Below, piece after piece: positions 7,747 to 15,519 of a DNA stretch of 22,318 bases. Within the stretch, counting starts at the first letter, position 1; each line of letters starts with the position of its first letter. A program made the position numbers and the translations under genes. The notes under the pieces are model-generated. The model had not been told where the DNA came from. It ran no database searches and saw nothing but the letters and a program-made list of their open reading frames with translations. The stretch comes from Urbifossiella sp043733485. GTDB taxonomy: Bacteria > Planctomycetota > Planctomycetia > Gemmatales > Gemmataceae. The DNA lies in assembly GCA_043733485.1 (NCBI GenBank), contig JAYTGN010000348.1, positions 1 through 22,318 of the forward strand, given 5' to 3'.

Positions 7747-8647
7747 GGTGCTGTCGCCTGAACCCGTGGGGTTGCTCGCCTGTGCGGGCCGGTTCCCAAT
7801 CCTGTTCGCGGAGAAGGCTCGTTCGTGCGGCATCCCGGTCGTTTGCCTCGGCGTCGCGGGCATGGCCGACCCCATCCTCCAAAGCGTCTGTACCGAATTC
7901 CGCTGGCTGCGACGGCTCTCGCTGGGCATGGCCATTCGCACCTTCCGCCGAGGTGGTGTGCGTCGCTGGACGATGGCCGGCAAGTTCCACAAACACCAGG
8001 CGTTCCACCCGCTCCGACTGTGGCACTTCCTTCCCGATTGGCGCATGCTCCGCTTCTGGTTCTTCCGCCGCCGCCGCGCCAACAACGACGACTCGATCCT
8101 GAACGGAATCATCGACGAGTTGCGCGCGTTCGATCTGGAGTGCGTTTCCGCCCTCGACCTGTGCCCGGAGTTGCTCGTGCGTGAAGGGAACCTCACTCGT
8201 CGGGTGCCGACTGCGGCCGAACTGCGGGACATCGAGATCGGCTGGTTGCTGGCCCGCGAGATGGGTCGCCTCGATGTCGGACAGAGCGTGATGATTCGCG
8301 AACGAGCCGTCTTGGCCGTGGAAGCGATCGAGGGCACGGATCGCGCCATCCTCAGGGCCGGGGAACTGTGCGGGCGCGGTGCCTTCGTGGTAGTCAAGGT
8401 CGCGAAGCCCGAGCAGGACATGCGCTTCGACGTGCCCACCGTGGGGAAGCAGACCATCGAATCGATGCGGGAAGCGGGGGCCCGCGTGTTGGCCATCGAG
8501 GCGGGGCGGACCATCATCATCGATGAAGGCGAGACCATCGCGCTGGCCGACCAGTTTGGGATTGCCATCGTGTCGCGGCGCGATCCGGTCGCCGTTGCAA
8601 ACGATTCGGCAATTCCCCCTTCCCCGAAGCCCGTCGGCACTCGATAA
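7736..8647 (+). CDS. lpxI: UDP-2,3-diacylglucosamine pyrophosphatase, LpxI type
   Basis: LpxI hydrolyses UDP-2,3-diacylglucosamine to lipid X and UMP, the next lipid A step but one after LpxD; it replaces the unrelated LpxH in some phyla. The 303-aa protein has the N-terminal domain (VGLLACAGRFPILFAEKAR) and the C-terminal catalytic domain (former DUF1009): VVVKVAKPEQDMRFDVPTVG followed by TIESM and IIIDEGETIALAD. D232 in RFDVPTVG should match the catalytic aspartate (D225) reported for Caulobacter LpxI. ATG 7736 is chosen because GGAGG (7722-7726) lies 9 bases upstream; ATG 7727 directly abuts that site and is less likely. It overlaps the lpxD stop, supporting one operon. Residues 95-115 are unusually basic and aromatic, possibly for membrane contact. 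Confidence 0.92.
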   Translation: MPGEVLSPEPVGLLACAGRFPILFAEKARSCGIPVVCLGVAGMADPILQSVCTEFRWLRRLSLGMAIRTFRRGGVRRWTMAGKFHKHQAFHPLRLWHFLPDWRMLRFWFFRRRRANNDDSILNGIIDELRAFDLECVSALDLCPELLVREGNLTRRVPTAAELRDIEIGWLLAREMGRLDVGQSVMIRERAVLAVEAIEGTDRAILRAGELCGRGAFVVVKVAKPEQDMRFDVPTVGKQTIESMREAGARVLAIEAGRTIIIDEGETIALADQFGIAIVSRRDPVAVANDSAIPPSPKPVGTR

Positions 8648-8684
8648 TTCAGCAACCGCCTCATTCGCGTACTTGGTCTCGCCC

Positions 8685-10175
8685 ATGGGTTCGATGTCCT
8701 TCCAGCTTCCGATTTCGTTGCCTCCAGCAGCCGAAACGCTTCTGAAGCAGGCGAGTTTCGCGGCTGGATACGACCAGACGCCCAGCCCGACGCGGGTGCG
8801 AATCGAGAATCGGATCCTTCACGTCTCGCGCGATACCGACGAAAGCGGCTACCTCTTCTTGCCCTGGCCCGTCGGCCCCGTCGGAGCGATGGTCACCACG
8901 ACTTCGACCTTGCGCGAGCGTGCCGAGCCTTACAACTTGATGGTGGAACTCGCCCGCGGCAAGCTGAATCAGGTTCGCACGCAAACCGGCGAGTGGCGGG
9001 AGATGGGGCTTCGAACCCCGTCGGACTTCAACCGCGATTTGGAAGAGGTCCATCGTCTGTTCGGAACGGCGGTTTTGAACCAACCCTCTGCCGAGGCCGA
9101 CATCGCGGCAGCGCAGGTACTCGATCGAAGCTATCAAGTCGCGGACCGCCTCGCGCGCCTTTACATCGAGCAGATGTTCGCGACCCGCCAAGGGGAAGAA
9201 GGGAAGCTTGCGTCGCGCTTGGCCACACGCATTCAGTCCGCTCCGGCCCCGGCGGTGAGCGAGGACTATCGCCGTGCGTTCAATGCGGCCCGCATCGGAT
9301 GCCGCTGGCGCGACATCGAGCCCAGCGAATCGAAGTACAACTGGGACACGCTCGATTTTGCCGTGGAGTCTGCTCGCATCGCCGGGCTTCCCATCACCAT
9401 TGGGCCGATCATCGACCTCGCACCCGGTACGATCCCGGGATGGGCCAAAAGTTGGGAAGGCGATTTGCAGACGCTCGCGGCCTTCATGTGCGATTACCTC
9501 GAAACGCTCATCGGCCGCTATCGCGAGCACGTTCGGCGCTGGGTGATTTGTGCCGGGTTCAACCATTCCGATGGAGCGGGCCTCTCCGACGACGAACGCC
9601 TTCGCCTGATGCAGCGGTTGTTTGAAGCCGCGTTGCAACTCGATCCGCAACTCGATCTGATTGTGAGCGTGTCGCAACCCTGGGGCGACTACCTCACTCA
9701 AGAAGATCAAACGATCTCGCCGCTCTCGTTCGCGGACGACCTCATCCGCACGGGGCTGAAGGTATCCGGTGTGGAACTGGAGATTCGCGGCGGAACGAAG
9801 CCGCGCGGAAGCCTGCCCCGCGACCTAATCGACACCTCGCGCATGATCGACCACTTCTCGATGCTGGGTTTGCCGTTGGAAATCGTATTGAGCCACCCGT
9901 CGTCCCAATCGCCGGACTTCGGTGCCCGGGATCACGATGAGGATCTCTGGGCTCCCGCGTGGCGCGGCGGCCCGACTCCGGAAGGCCAGGCCGAATGGGG
10001 AGTCTCGCTGGCGGCGATGGCTCTTTGCAAACCAGAGGTTCGCGCGGTCACGTGGGACCACTGGTCGGATGCCGATCCGCACTTGATCCCCAACGGCGGA
10101 CTGGTGACGGCTGCGGGAGTTGTGAACCCATTGCTGTCGCGCTTTGAAGGACTGCGCGCGAAGTACCTCGAGTGA
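8685..10175 (+). CDS. GH10 (xylanase)-like TIM-barrel protein, probably non-hydrolytic
   Basis: The 496-aa protein has a distinct N-terminal part (1-185, with LHVSRDTDESGYLFLPWPVG) and a C-terminal region (about 190-496) resembling glycoside hydrolase family 10. RIGCRWRDIEPSESKYNWD (203-221) matches the GH10 K-W-x-x-I-E-P-x-x-G-x-F-x-F segment, GIGLQ-like SGVELEI lies at 361-367, and AVTWDHWSDADPHLIPNGG (454-472) matches the late W-G-x-x-D segment. The two catalytic glutamates seem lost: W-D-V-V-N-E is WVICAGFN (286-293) and I-T-E-L-D is IVLSHPS (400-406). No secretion signal is visible. It follows lpxI by 37 bases on the same strand, so it is probably co-transcribed with lipid A genes. A carbohydrate-binding or structural role is inferred; substrate unknown. 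Start ATG 8685 or ATG 8694; no strong ribosome site for either. Confidence 0.75.
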   Translation: MGSMSFQLPISLPPAAETLLKQASFAAGYDQTPSPTRVRIENRILHVSRDTDESGYLFLPWPVGPVGAMVTTTSTLRERAEPYNLMVELARGKLNQVRTQTGEWREMGLRTPSDFNRDLEEVHRLFGTAVLNQPSAEADIAAAQVLDRSYQVADRLARLYIEQMFATRQGEEGKLASRLATRIQSAPAPAVSEDYRRAFNAARIGCRWRDIEPSESKYNWDTLDFAVESARIAGLPITIGPIIDLAPGTIPGWAKSWEGDLQTLAAFMCDYLETLIGRYREHVRRWVICAGFNHSDGAGLSDDERLRLMQRLFEAALQLDPQLDLIVSVSQPWGDYLTQEDQTISPLSFADDLIRTGLKVSGVELEIRGGTKPRGSLPRDLIDTSRMIDHFSMLGLPLEIVLSHPSSQSPDFGARDHDEDLWAPAWRGGPTPEGQAEWGVSLAAMALCKPEVRAVTWDHWSDADPHLIPNGGLVTAAGVVNPLLSRFEGLRAKYLE

Positions 10176-10193
10176 AGTGTTTCCCGGCTCAAG

Positions 10194-10222
10194 TTGACGA
10201 TCTTGAGCATTTCGATTATGAC
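10194..10222 (+). promoter_or_regulatory. Candidate σ70-type promoter for the prepilin cassette, overlapped by an inverted repeat
   Basis: TTGACG (10194-10199) and TATGAC (10217-10222) are 17 bases apart, a good -35 and fair -10. The -35 lies in the 8-nt centre of a perfect 7-bp inverted repeat, GCTCAAG (10187-10193) and CTTGAGC (10202-10208), which could be an operator or a weak terminator of the preceding gene. Transcription would start near 10229, leaving a leader of about 150 bases. Confidence 0.4.
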
Positions 10223-10327
10223 GGATTGATGTAGAAATGGGCGCGGACTCCCTTTCTCTCGCAACCACACCGCCCCAGTCCCAAGTAGCCCTGCAATCGG
10301 GTGGTCATAGACCGCTCCCCCGCCATA

Positions 10328-10342
10328 GTGCGTCTTACGCAC
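10328..10342 (+). promoter_or_regulatory. Small leader hairpin upstream of the prepilin-like gene
   Basis: GTGCGT (10328-10333) and ACGCAC (10337-10342) pair around CTT. A T6 run follows eight bases later (10351-10356), too far for a standard terminator. It lies 36 bases before the start codon and may affect mRNA stability or translation. Confidence 0.25.
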
Positions 10343-10378
10343 GAGATGACTTTTTTCCGCTCTCGATCTGGAGTTCTC

Positions 10379-11338
10379 ATGAAGTCCTCTCCCCCCCGAG
10401 CTAGGTCGGCGTTCACGCTCATCGAATTGCTGGTGGTCATCGCCATTATTGCGATCCTCATCGGCCTCCTCCTCCCCGCTGTCCAGAAGGTCCGCGAGGC
10501 TGCGGCTCGTTCGACCTGCTCGAACAACCTGAAGCAACTCGGTCTCGCCTGCCACATGTATCAGGACGCGAACCAAACCCTTCCGCCCGCCGTTCTCGTT
10601 TACAACGGCAACTGGACCGACGAAAACAGCATCGGCCCACCTTGGACCGTGCTCATCCTCCCTTTCATCGAACAGGACAATCTTTACAAACAGGTTTCAG
10701 CCAGCATCACCCTGCAACTCAACAAGGTGAACGACCAAGGATGGAAGGCGATTCGCTCGACCCAAGTTAAGACTTTCCGCTGCCCCTCGGAATCGAACTT
10801 CGACGTGGCGGGCACGCGAACCAACAACAACTGGGCTCGCGGCAACTACGGTGCGAACGCGGGCCCCGGCGACCCCGGCAACCTCAACGGTGGTAACTAC
10901 TACGGGTTCGGCAACTCCGGCGGAGTCATGGTCGTCAACGTCGCCCACGCCATCCACCGCATCCCGGACGGCTCTTCGACCGTCATCATGATCAACCACC
11001 TCCGCGCCGGACCGAACGCGACCGACATGCGCGGCTCGTGGGCCTTCGGCATGCCCGGTTGTGCTTACACGGCCAACCACGCCGTCGGCGATGCCTATAG
11101 CCCGAACGACACCAACTCGAACTCGGACGACGTACTCGGCTGCACCGATCGCCCGGATCTCGCGATGGGCTGTTGGGGAAGTGGATACGGCCAGGGTCAG
11201 GCTCGCAGCGCTCACACGACCCTCGTGCTCTCCGCCATGGCGGACGGAAGCGTGCGACCGTTCAAGAGCGGCATCGCTCAGCAGGTCTGGTATCGCATCA
11301 ACAGCGCCAACGACGGAACGGTCTGGACCGACAACTGA
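10379..11338 (+). CDS. DUF1559 prepilin-like surface protein (type IV pilin N-terminus, H-X9-DG ending)
   Basis: This 319-aa protein starts with a short basic leader and the class III prepilin motif AFTLIELLVVIAIIAIL, with the conserved +5 Glu. Prepilin peptidase would cut before the Phe and the hydrophobic helix would anchor or polymerise the product. The rest is the DUF1559 domain abundant in planctomycetes, including LLLPAVQKVREAAARSTCSN and NNLKQLGLACHMYQDAN. The C-terminus has the family H-X9-DG pattern (HTTLVLSAMADGSVRPF). The centre is rich in Asn and Gly (GANAGPGDPGNLNGGNYYGF). Start ATG 10379 follows GGAG; the frame is open to 10301 but the extension would put 26 extra residues before the leader. 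First gene of a four-gene cluster. Exact function of the family is not established; a pseudopilin or secretion-linked surface role is likely. Confidence 0.92.
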   Translation: MKSSPPRARSAFTLIELLVVIAIIAILIGLLLPAVQKVREAAARSTCSNNLKQLGLACHMYQDANQTLPPAVLVYNGNWTDENSIGPPWTVLILPFIEQDNLYKQVSASITLQLNKVNDQGWKAIRSTQVKTFRCPSESNFDVAGTRTNNNWARGNYGANAGPGDPGNLNGGNYYGFGNSGGVMVVNVAHAIHRIPDGSSTVIMINHLRAGPNATDMRGSWAFGMPGCAYTANHAVGDAYSPNDTNSNSDDVLGCTDRPDLAMGCWGSGYGQGQARSAHTTLVLSAMADGSVRPFKSGIAQQVWYRINSANDGTVWTDN

Positions 11339-11366
11339 TCGTCGACCCTCCCGACGTTCTCCTCGA

Positions 11367-11389
11367 CCCCGCTCGACCTTCGAGCGGGG
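11367..11389 (+). terminator. Strong hairpin after the prepilin-like gene (terminator or attenuator)
   Basis: CCCCGCTCGA (11367-11376) pairs perfectly with TCGAGCGGGG (11380-11389) around CCT, 28 bases after the stop. Only TTA follows rather than a T-run, so termination is probably partial. It could lower expression of the three downstream genes relative to the prepilin, or protect the 3' end of the prepilin mRNA. Confidence 0.5.
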
Positions 11390-11434
11390 TTACCCGTTCA
11401 CCTCGCCTTCCTTCCAACGTTGTGGGAAGCATCC

Positions 11435-12493
11435 TTGAATTCTCAGCCGCCAACTCACGGTACGCGGAAGCGACGCACTCGCCTTGCGATTCTCGGGCTG
11501 GTGGCAATCCTGGCGGCGATCGCAGGTGTCGTAGCGTGGTACTCGTCTCGTGGGTCCGCGGCGCGCGAGCGAGCGTTGGACCGTGCACGCGGCGGCGACT
11601 TCTCCGCGGCCGAGCCGGAACTGAGGCTCGCCTGGGAACGCGATCGGTCGGACGGCGAAGTGGTCGAGGCGTTGGCGCGGGGAAATCTCGCAGCCGAGGA
11701 TCGCGAGAACGCCGAGGCGTTTCTCCAACGCTGGATCGAGCTTCAACCCGATGTTCTCGAACCGAAGAAACTGCTCTACGAACTGTACCGCAAGCACAAG
11801 AACTGGGAAAAAGCACTCGCGGCTGGGTCGATGTTGCAACGGCAGACGCCCAACGATTCTCAACTGCGTCGCTCGCTGGTCGGACACGCCTTCGAGGCCG
11901 GTCGATTCGAGACCGCGGAAATTCTGTGCCGGGAACTGTTGAGCGAACAGCCCAACAATCCTGGCTTCCGCACGACTCTGGCCGCGATTCGCCGTTCCCG
12001 TGGGGATGCTTCGGGATCGGTCGCGATCCTCGATGAGATCGTGAGGGACCATCCTCAGTTCGTGCCCGCGCTCGCCGATCGCGCCGCGGCCTACGAAGAA
12101 AGCGGCGAGCCCCAGAAGGCGATTCCGCTGCTTCGCGAAGTCTTGAAATTGGATCGACAGCGGCAGCGATCCGCGGGCTATCGCCTGAGCGTGGCACTCG
12201 AACGCACCGGACAGACCGAAGAGGCGGGGAAGGTTCTCCACGAAGTGCGACGGCTTCAAGATGTCTCGACGGTTGAAGAAGCCATCAAGAATCAGCCTGC
12301 CGATCCGGCGTTGCGGGTTCGCCTCGGCGAATCGCTGCTGCTTGCCGGCCACGCCCTCGATGGCGTTCGAATCGTACAATCCGCCCTGGAGATCGATCCG
12401 GGGTTCGTCCCCGCCCACCGCACTCTCCTCGATTACTTCGAGAAGTCTGGACAACCCGATCGTGCGGCCCTGCATCGCCACTATGCGAAATGA
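11435..12493 (+). CDS. Membrane-anchored tetratricopeptide-repeat protein
   Basis: A basic N-terminus (HGTRKRRTRL) leads into one membrane segment, LAILGLVAILAAIAGVVAWY (about 17-36), so the bulk should be outside the cytoplasmic membrane. The remainder is helical repeats of TPR type: RGGDFSAAEPELRLAWERD, KNWEKALAAGSMLQRQTPND, GRFETAEILCRELLSEQPNN, GDASGSVAILDEIVRDHPQF, GEPQKAIPLLREVLKLD and GHALDGVRIVQSALEIDPGF. TPRs bind other proteins, and the neighbours suggest a scaffold for the surface proteins of this cluster (inference). TTG 11435 is chosen because GGGAAG (11424-11429) lies 5 bases upstream; TTG 11420 would add five residues. The stop lies 13 bases before the next start and overlaps an alternative upstream start at 12483. 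Confidence 0.85.
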   Translation: MNSQPPTHGTRKRRTRLAILGLVAILAAIAGVVAWYSSRGSAARERALDRARGGDFSAAEPELRLAWERDRSDGEVVEALARGNLAAEDRENAEAFLQRWIELQPDVLEPKKLLYELYRKHKNWEKALAAGSMLQRQTPNDSQLRRSLVGHAFEAGRFETAEILCRELLSEQPNNPGFRTTLAAIRRSRGDASGSVAILDEIVRDHPQFVPALADRAAAYEESGEPQKAIPLLREVLKLDRQRQRSAGYRLSVALERTGQTEEAGKVLHEVRRLQDVSTVEEAIKNQPADPALRVRLGESLLLAGHALDGVRIVQSALEIDPGFVPAHRTLLDYFEKSGQPDRAALHRHYAK

Positions 12494-12506
12494 CGCTCGA
12501 CTCTCC

Positions 12507-14264
12507 ATGAACCGACGTGCTGCAATCTCACTGGCCGCGCTCCTCGTCTCGGTGACTGCCGGGTGCGGACGCGCCGAACCCGAATCCTCAGTTGCCTCGG
12601 AGGTTCGCGAGGAACCGACCCGAGGAATTGCTTGGTTCACCGATGCGACCAAGGCCTCGGGCGCGGCATTCGAACACTTCGATAGTGCCACCGAGAAGCA
12701 CACCATTCTCGAAACCATGGGCAGCGGGATTGGCTGGATCGACTACGACGCGGACGGCTGGCCCGACTTGTTTTGCGTCCAAGACGGCCCGCTGCCTCCG
12801 CGATCGGATTCCACCAAGACGCACAAACTGTTTCGAAACAACGGCGATGGAACGTTCGCGGACGTAACCGAGCGGGTGGGGCTGAATCACTTCGGTTACG
12901 GGCAGGGCTGCGCGGTCGGGGACTACGACAACGACGGCTTCGACGATCTCGTCGTCACCTACTTCGGCCGCACCTCACTGTTCCACAACGTCCCCGATCC
13001 GAAGGCACCGGGCGGGCGGCGATTCGAGGACGTGACCGCCGCTTCAAAAATCGCGAACCCCAATTGGGGTACCAGTTGTGCCTGGGGCGATTTCGATGGC
13101 GACGGCCGGCTCGACCTCTACATCTGCAACTATTGCGCGGTCGATCTCGATCGCTATCCGCCGTGCGAGAACACCGAGAAGAATGCGTTTTACATCTGCC
13201 CGCCGACGATTTTTCCGAAGACCGCACACAAGCTCTTTCACAACAACGGCGACGGCACGTTTACGGATGCCAGCGTCTCGTCCGGCGTTGCAAGTGCCCC
13301 GCCGGGCGGCGGCCTCGCCGTGTTGGTCGTCGATCTCGATGGCGATGGCAAGCTCGACATTTATGTCGCGAACGACCTCGGCCCGGCCTACCTCCTCCAC
13401 AACCGAGGCAACGGCACGTTCAAGGAACGCGGCATGCTCAGCGGCGCGGGGCTCGATCGCAACGGTCGCTTCATGGCCGGCATGGGCATCGCCGCGGGCG
13501 ACATCGACGGCTCCGGCCGCCCTTCGCTCCTCGTCACCAACTATCAGGACGAACCCACCGAGGTCTTCCTGAACAAGGGGAAGCTCGCCTTCCAGGAATG
13601 GGGCCACCCTTCGGGCGTCGGTCCCGCGACCACCAAGACGCTCGGCTTCGGCATCGACCTTCTCGACGCCGATCTCGATGGCCACCTCGACCTCGCCCAG
13701 GCCAACGGTCACGTGTACAAGAACTCGCGAACGATCCTCGGACACCAGCAGGGTCAGGCCGCTCAGTTTTTCATGGGTGAAGGACAGGGCCGCTTCCACG
13801 AGGTGAGCGAGCAGGCGGGAGCGTACTTTCGCAAAGCCTTCGTGGGCCGTGGTCTCGCGGTCGCCGATTGGAACAACGACGGCCGACCCGACCTTGCGTT
13901 CGCCAACAACGGCGGACCTCTGAAATTGCTGCGGAACGACACCGAGACCTCGAACCACTGGCTTCGCCTCGAACTCGTCGGCGACGGCAAGGCGAGCAAT
14001 CGCAACGCCATCGGCGCGCGAGTCGAGGTCGAAGCCGGCGGGCGGAAGCTCACGCGATTCGTCCACGGCGGCGGCAGCTACCTTTCTGCCAGCGATCGCC
14101 GGCTCGCGATCGGCCTCGGCACCGCCGCCAACGTGGACGCCATCATCGTGACGTGGCCTTCCGGAGTTCACCAGTCGTTTCGCAATGTCGAGGTCGATCG
14201 CGGGTGGCGGCTAATCGAAGGTACGAGCCGGCCCGAGCCCGCCGCACCGCGAAAGCCGAGTTGA
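12507..14264 (+). CDS. FG-GAP repeat, ASPIC/UnbV (CRTAC1-like) lipoprotein
   Basis: The N-terminus MNRRAAISLAALLVSVTAGC is a lipoprotein signal with Cys20 as lipidation site. At least seven calcium-loop β-propeller repeats follow, e.g. DYDADGWPDLF (~79), DYDNDGFDDLV (~139), DFDGDGRLDLY (~195), DLDGDGKLDIY (~276), DADLDGHLDL (~388) and DWNNDGRPDLAF (~454), giving an integrin-like propeller. The last ~80 residues are the ASPIC/UnbV domain (NAIGARVEVEAGGRKLTRFV, then GGGSYLSASDRRLAIGLG and VTWPSG). A four-cysteine stretch (YICNYCAVDLDRYPPC, then FYIC) lies in the third repeat. Related proteins are extracellular and calcium-binding; the molecular job is unproven, and a surface adhesion or assembly role is inferred. 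The signal peptide favours ATG 12507; ATG 12483 would overlap the upstream gene. 585 aa. Confidence 0.9.
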   Translation: MNRRAAISLAALLVSVTAGCGRAEPESSVASEVREEPTRGIAWFTDATKASGAAFEHFDSATEKHTILETMGSGIGWIDYDADGWPDLFCVQDGPLPPRSDSTKTHKLFRNNGDGTFADVTERVGLNHFGYGQGCAVGDYDNDGFDDLVVTYFGRTSLFHNVPDPKAPGGRRFEDVTAASKIANPNWGTSCAWGDFDGDGRLDLYICNYCAVDLDRYPPCENTEKNAFYICPPTIFPKTAHKLFHNNGDGTFTDASVSSGVASAPPGGGLAVLVVDLDGDGKLDIYVANDLGPAYLLHNRGNGTFKERGMLSGAGLDRNGRFMAGMGIAAGDIDGSGRPSLLVTNYQDEPTEVFLNKGKLAFQEWGHPSGVGPATTKTLGFGIDLLDADLDGHLDLAQANGHVYKNSRTILGHQQGQAAQFFMGEGQGRFHEVSEQAGAYFRKAFVGRGLAVADWNNDGRPDLAFANNGGPLKLLRNDTETSNHWLRLELVGDGKASNRNAIGARVEVEAGGRKLTRFVHGGGSYLSASDRRLAIGLGTAANVDAIIVTWPSGVHQSFRNVEVDRGWRLIEGTSRPEPAAPRKPS

Positions 14265-14308
14265 GTCCGGTTTCTGAATCCTTTCCCCTGCTCACTGGAG
14301 AATTTGCG

Positions 14309-14722
14309 ATGCTCAATCGACGCATGATGTTCCTGGCGGCCCTCTTCGCCGGGTGCTTGGCCTTCGTGGGCTGTGGGCCGTCCGCGGTCTCGGTCGAAGG
14401 AAAAGTGACGAACGGAACGCAGGGCTATTCGCCTTCGGCCGACGGCGAACTGTCGATCAGCCTGCAAGCTGCGGACGGCAAGGGCTCGGCGTACACCGGC
14501 AAAGCCGAGGAAGACGGTAGCTTCAAGATCAAGGCACCCGATGGCGGCGGAGTGCCTACGGGCAAATACGCCGTCACAGTTGTGAAGTACCCGAAGAGTG
14601 CCGAGAAGGACAAGAAGGGCTCGATGCCGATGCCGAGCAACATGAAAGTGCCCGAGGAGTGGGAAGTGAATTCCGGGAGCAAGTCCTTCACGATCGACGT
14701 GACGAAGTTGAAGTCGAAGTAG
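14309..14722 (+). CDS. Small transthyretin/carboxypeptidase-regulatory-like lipoprotein
   Basis: This 137-aa protein opens with a lipoprotein signal ending in FVGC (LAALFAGCLAFVGCG). A single β-sandwich-like domain follows: VSVEGKVTNG start, DGSFKIKAPDGGGVPTGKYAVTV, and a Lys-rich C-terminus (ITIDV-like TIDVTKLKSK). This matches the small lipoproteins commonly found next to DUF1559 genes in planctomycetes. It is probably tethered to a membrane and may bind or brace the partner surface proteins (inference). ATG 14309 has GGAG (14297-14300) 8 bases upstream. It starts 44 bases after the previous stop and ends the cluster; the decayed IS3 transposase begins on the opposite strand almost immediately. 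Confidence 0.85.
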   Translation: MLNRRMMFLAALFAGCLAFVGCGPSAVSVEGKVTNGTQGYSPSADGELSISLQAADGKGSAYTGKAEEDGSFKIKAPDGGGVPTGKYAVTVVKYPKSAEKDKKGSMPMPSNMKVPEEWEVNSGSKSFTIDVTKLKSK

Positions 14723-14734
14723 GAGCGACGTGGT

Positions 14735-15391
14735 ATCGCGGCCGTCGGCGAGTTTGCGGTCGCTTGCGGCGTGGATTTCGGGATCCTTGCCGTCGAGTTT
14801 GTCTTGGGGTGTGACGTAGCCGATGGCGGAGTGGAGTCGGGCAGTGTTGTAGTGGTGGGTGTAATCGGCGACGATTCGGCGGGCGTCGTCGAGCGAGAGG
14901 GGAACCTTGACGCGGATGCTTTCGCCTTTGAGTGTCTTGTACCACGCGGATGCTTTCGCCTTTGAGTGTCTTGTACCAGCGTTCGATTTTGCCGTTGGAC
15001 AGGGTAGTAGGGCGAGGTTTTGACGTGTGTCATGCCGGCGATGCGGATGAACTCTTTGAAGTCTTTGGCGAGGAACTGGGGTCCGTTGTCGGAGATGAAG
15101 CGTGGGGGTGTCGTTCGCGGGCGCGTTGGAGGAGGATTTCGACGTCGGATTCTTCCATTTTCTCGCGGATTTCGTGGTGGACGATCTCGTCTTCGGTGAG
15201 CCAGTGGTCGCGTGGGACGCGGGCGTCGTGTCGTCGGACGCATCGGCCTTGCGGCGACGCCACCGGTAGTAACTCTGCTCCGTGATCCCGTGACGCCGGC
15301 AACTGTCGGCCACCGTGAGACCTATGGTCTCGTCCCGGGTCCCGGCCTTCAGGGCCGCCTGGATGTGCGCTGCTGACCGTTGCTTCGCCAT
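14735..15391 (-). pseudogene. Decayed IS3-family transposase (orfA start joined to broken orfB)
   Basis: ATG 15391, after an AAGGGGAAG ribosome site, starts an intact orfA helix-turn-helix (MAKQRSAAHIQAALKAG to ITEQSYYRWRRRK, ending near 15248). The rest of orfA and the N-terminal half of orfB, with the first catalytic Asp, are missing. A second frame gives DHWLTEDEIVHHEIREKMEE (about 15227-15105), a third RFISDNGPQFLAKDFKEF to TSPYYP (15105-15001, carrying the second DDE Asp), and a frame change near 15000 leads to SNGKIERW with the expected catalytic Glu. A 34-bp duplication then shifts the frame again into WYKTLKGESIRVKVPLSLDD to the C-terminus (14944-14735). The normal stop is gone and the frame runs on into antisense of the lipoprotein gene. 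It cannot make active transposase. Confidence 0.85.
14735..15391. mobile_element. Remnant of an IS3-family insertion sequence
   Basis: The extent is defined only by recognisable transposase sequence. No terminal inverted repeats or target-site duplication could be identified in 14723-14735 or 15392-15519, and the element is roughly half the length expected of an IS3 element (about 1.2-1.5 kb), so at least one internal deletion and probably end loss have occurred. The 128 bp between 15391 and the oxidoreductase stop at 15520 show no gene. Confidence 0.7.
14911..14978. repeat. 34-bp perfect tandem duplication inside the transposase remnant
   Basis: Bases 14911-14944 and 14945-14978 are identical, each beginning CGCGGATGCTTTCGCC and ending TCTTGTACCA. 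Because 34 is not a multiple of three, the duplication shifts the frame, so WYKTLKGESIRV appears once in each of two frames. Confidence 0.9.
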
Positions 15392-15519
15392 GACTTCCCC
15401 TTCCTGGGAAGCCGCGATCCTAACCGACATGTCGAATCGTCGAGAACGATCGCACCATTCACTACCGTGCCTGCGAAGGTCATGTCATTCGCCATGCGTG
15501 AAAGATTCGCTCCATTGTA

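Noticed and set aside
6691..8664. 657-codon and 411-codon minus-strand open frames opposite lpxD and lpxI
   Set aside because: They lie antisense to two clearly recognised enzymes and show only low-complexity, charged composition with no start signals or motifs.
12773..14171. Long open frames in other frames/strand over the FG-GAP protein (12773-13780 +, 13044-14171 -)
   Set aside because: They reflect the repeated GAC-GGC-GAC codons of the calcium loops read in other frames; no independent signal.
14168..14734. C-terminal half of the 420-codon minus-strand open frame beyond the transposase
   Set aside because: After the transposase C-terminus the frame only reads antisense through the small lipoprotein and into the FG-GAP gene, because the transposase stop was lost.
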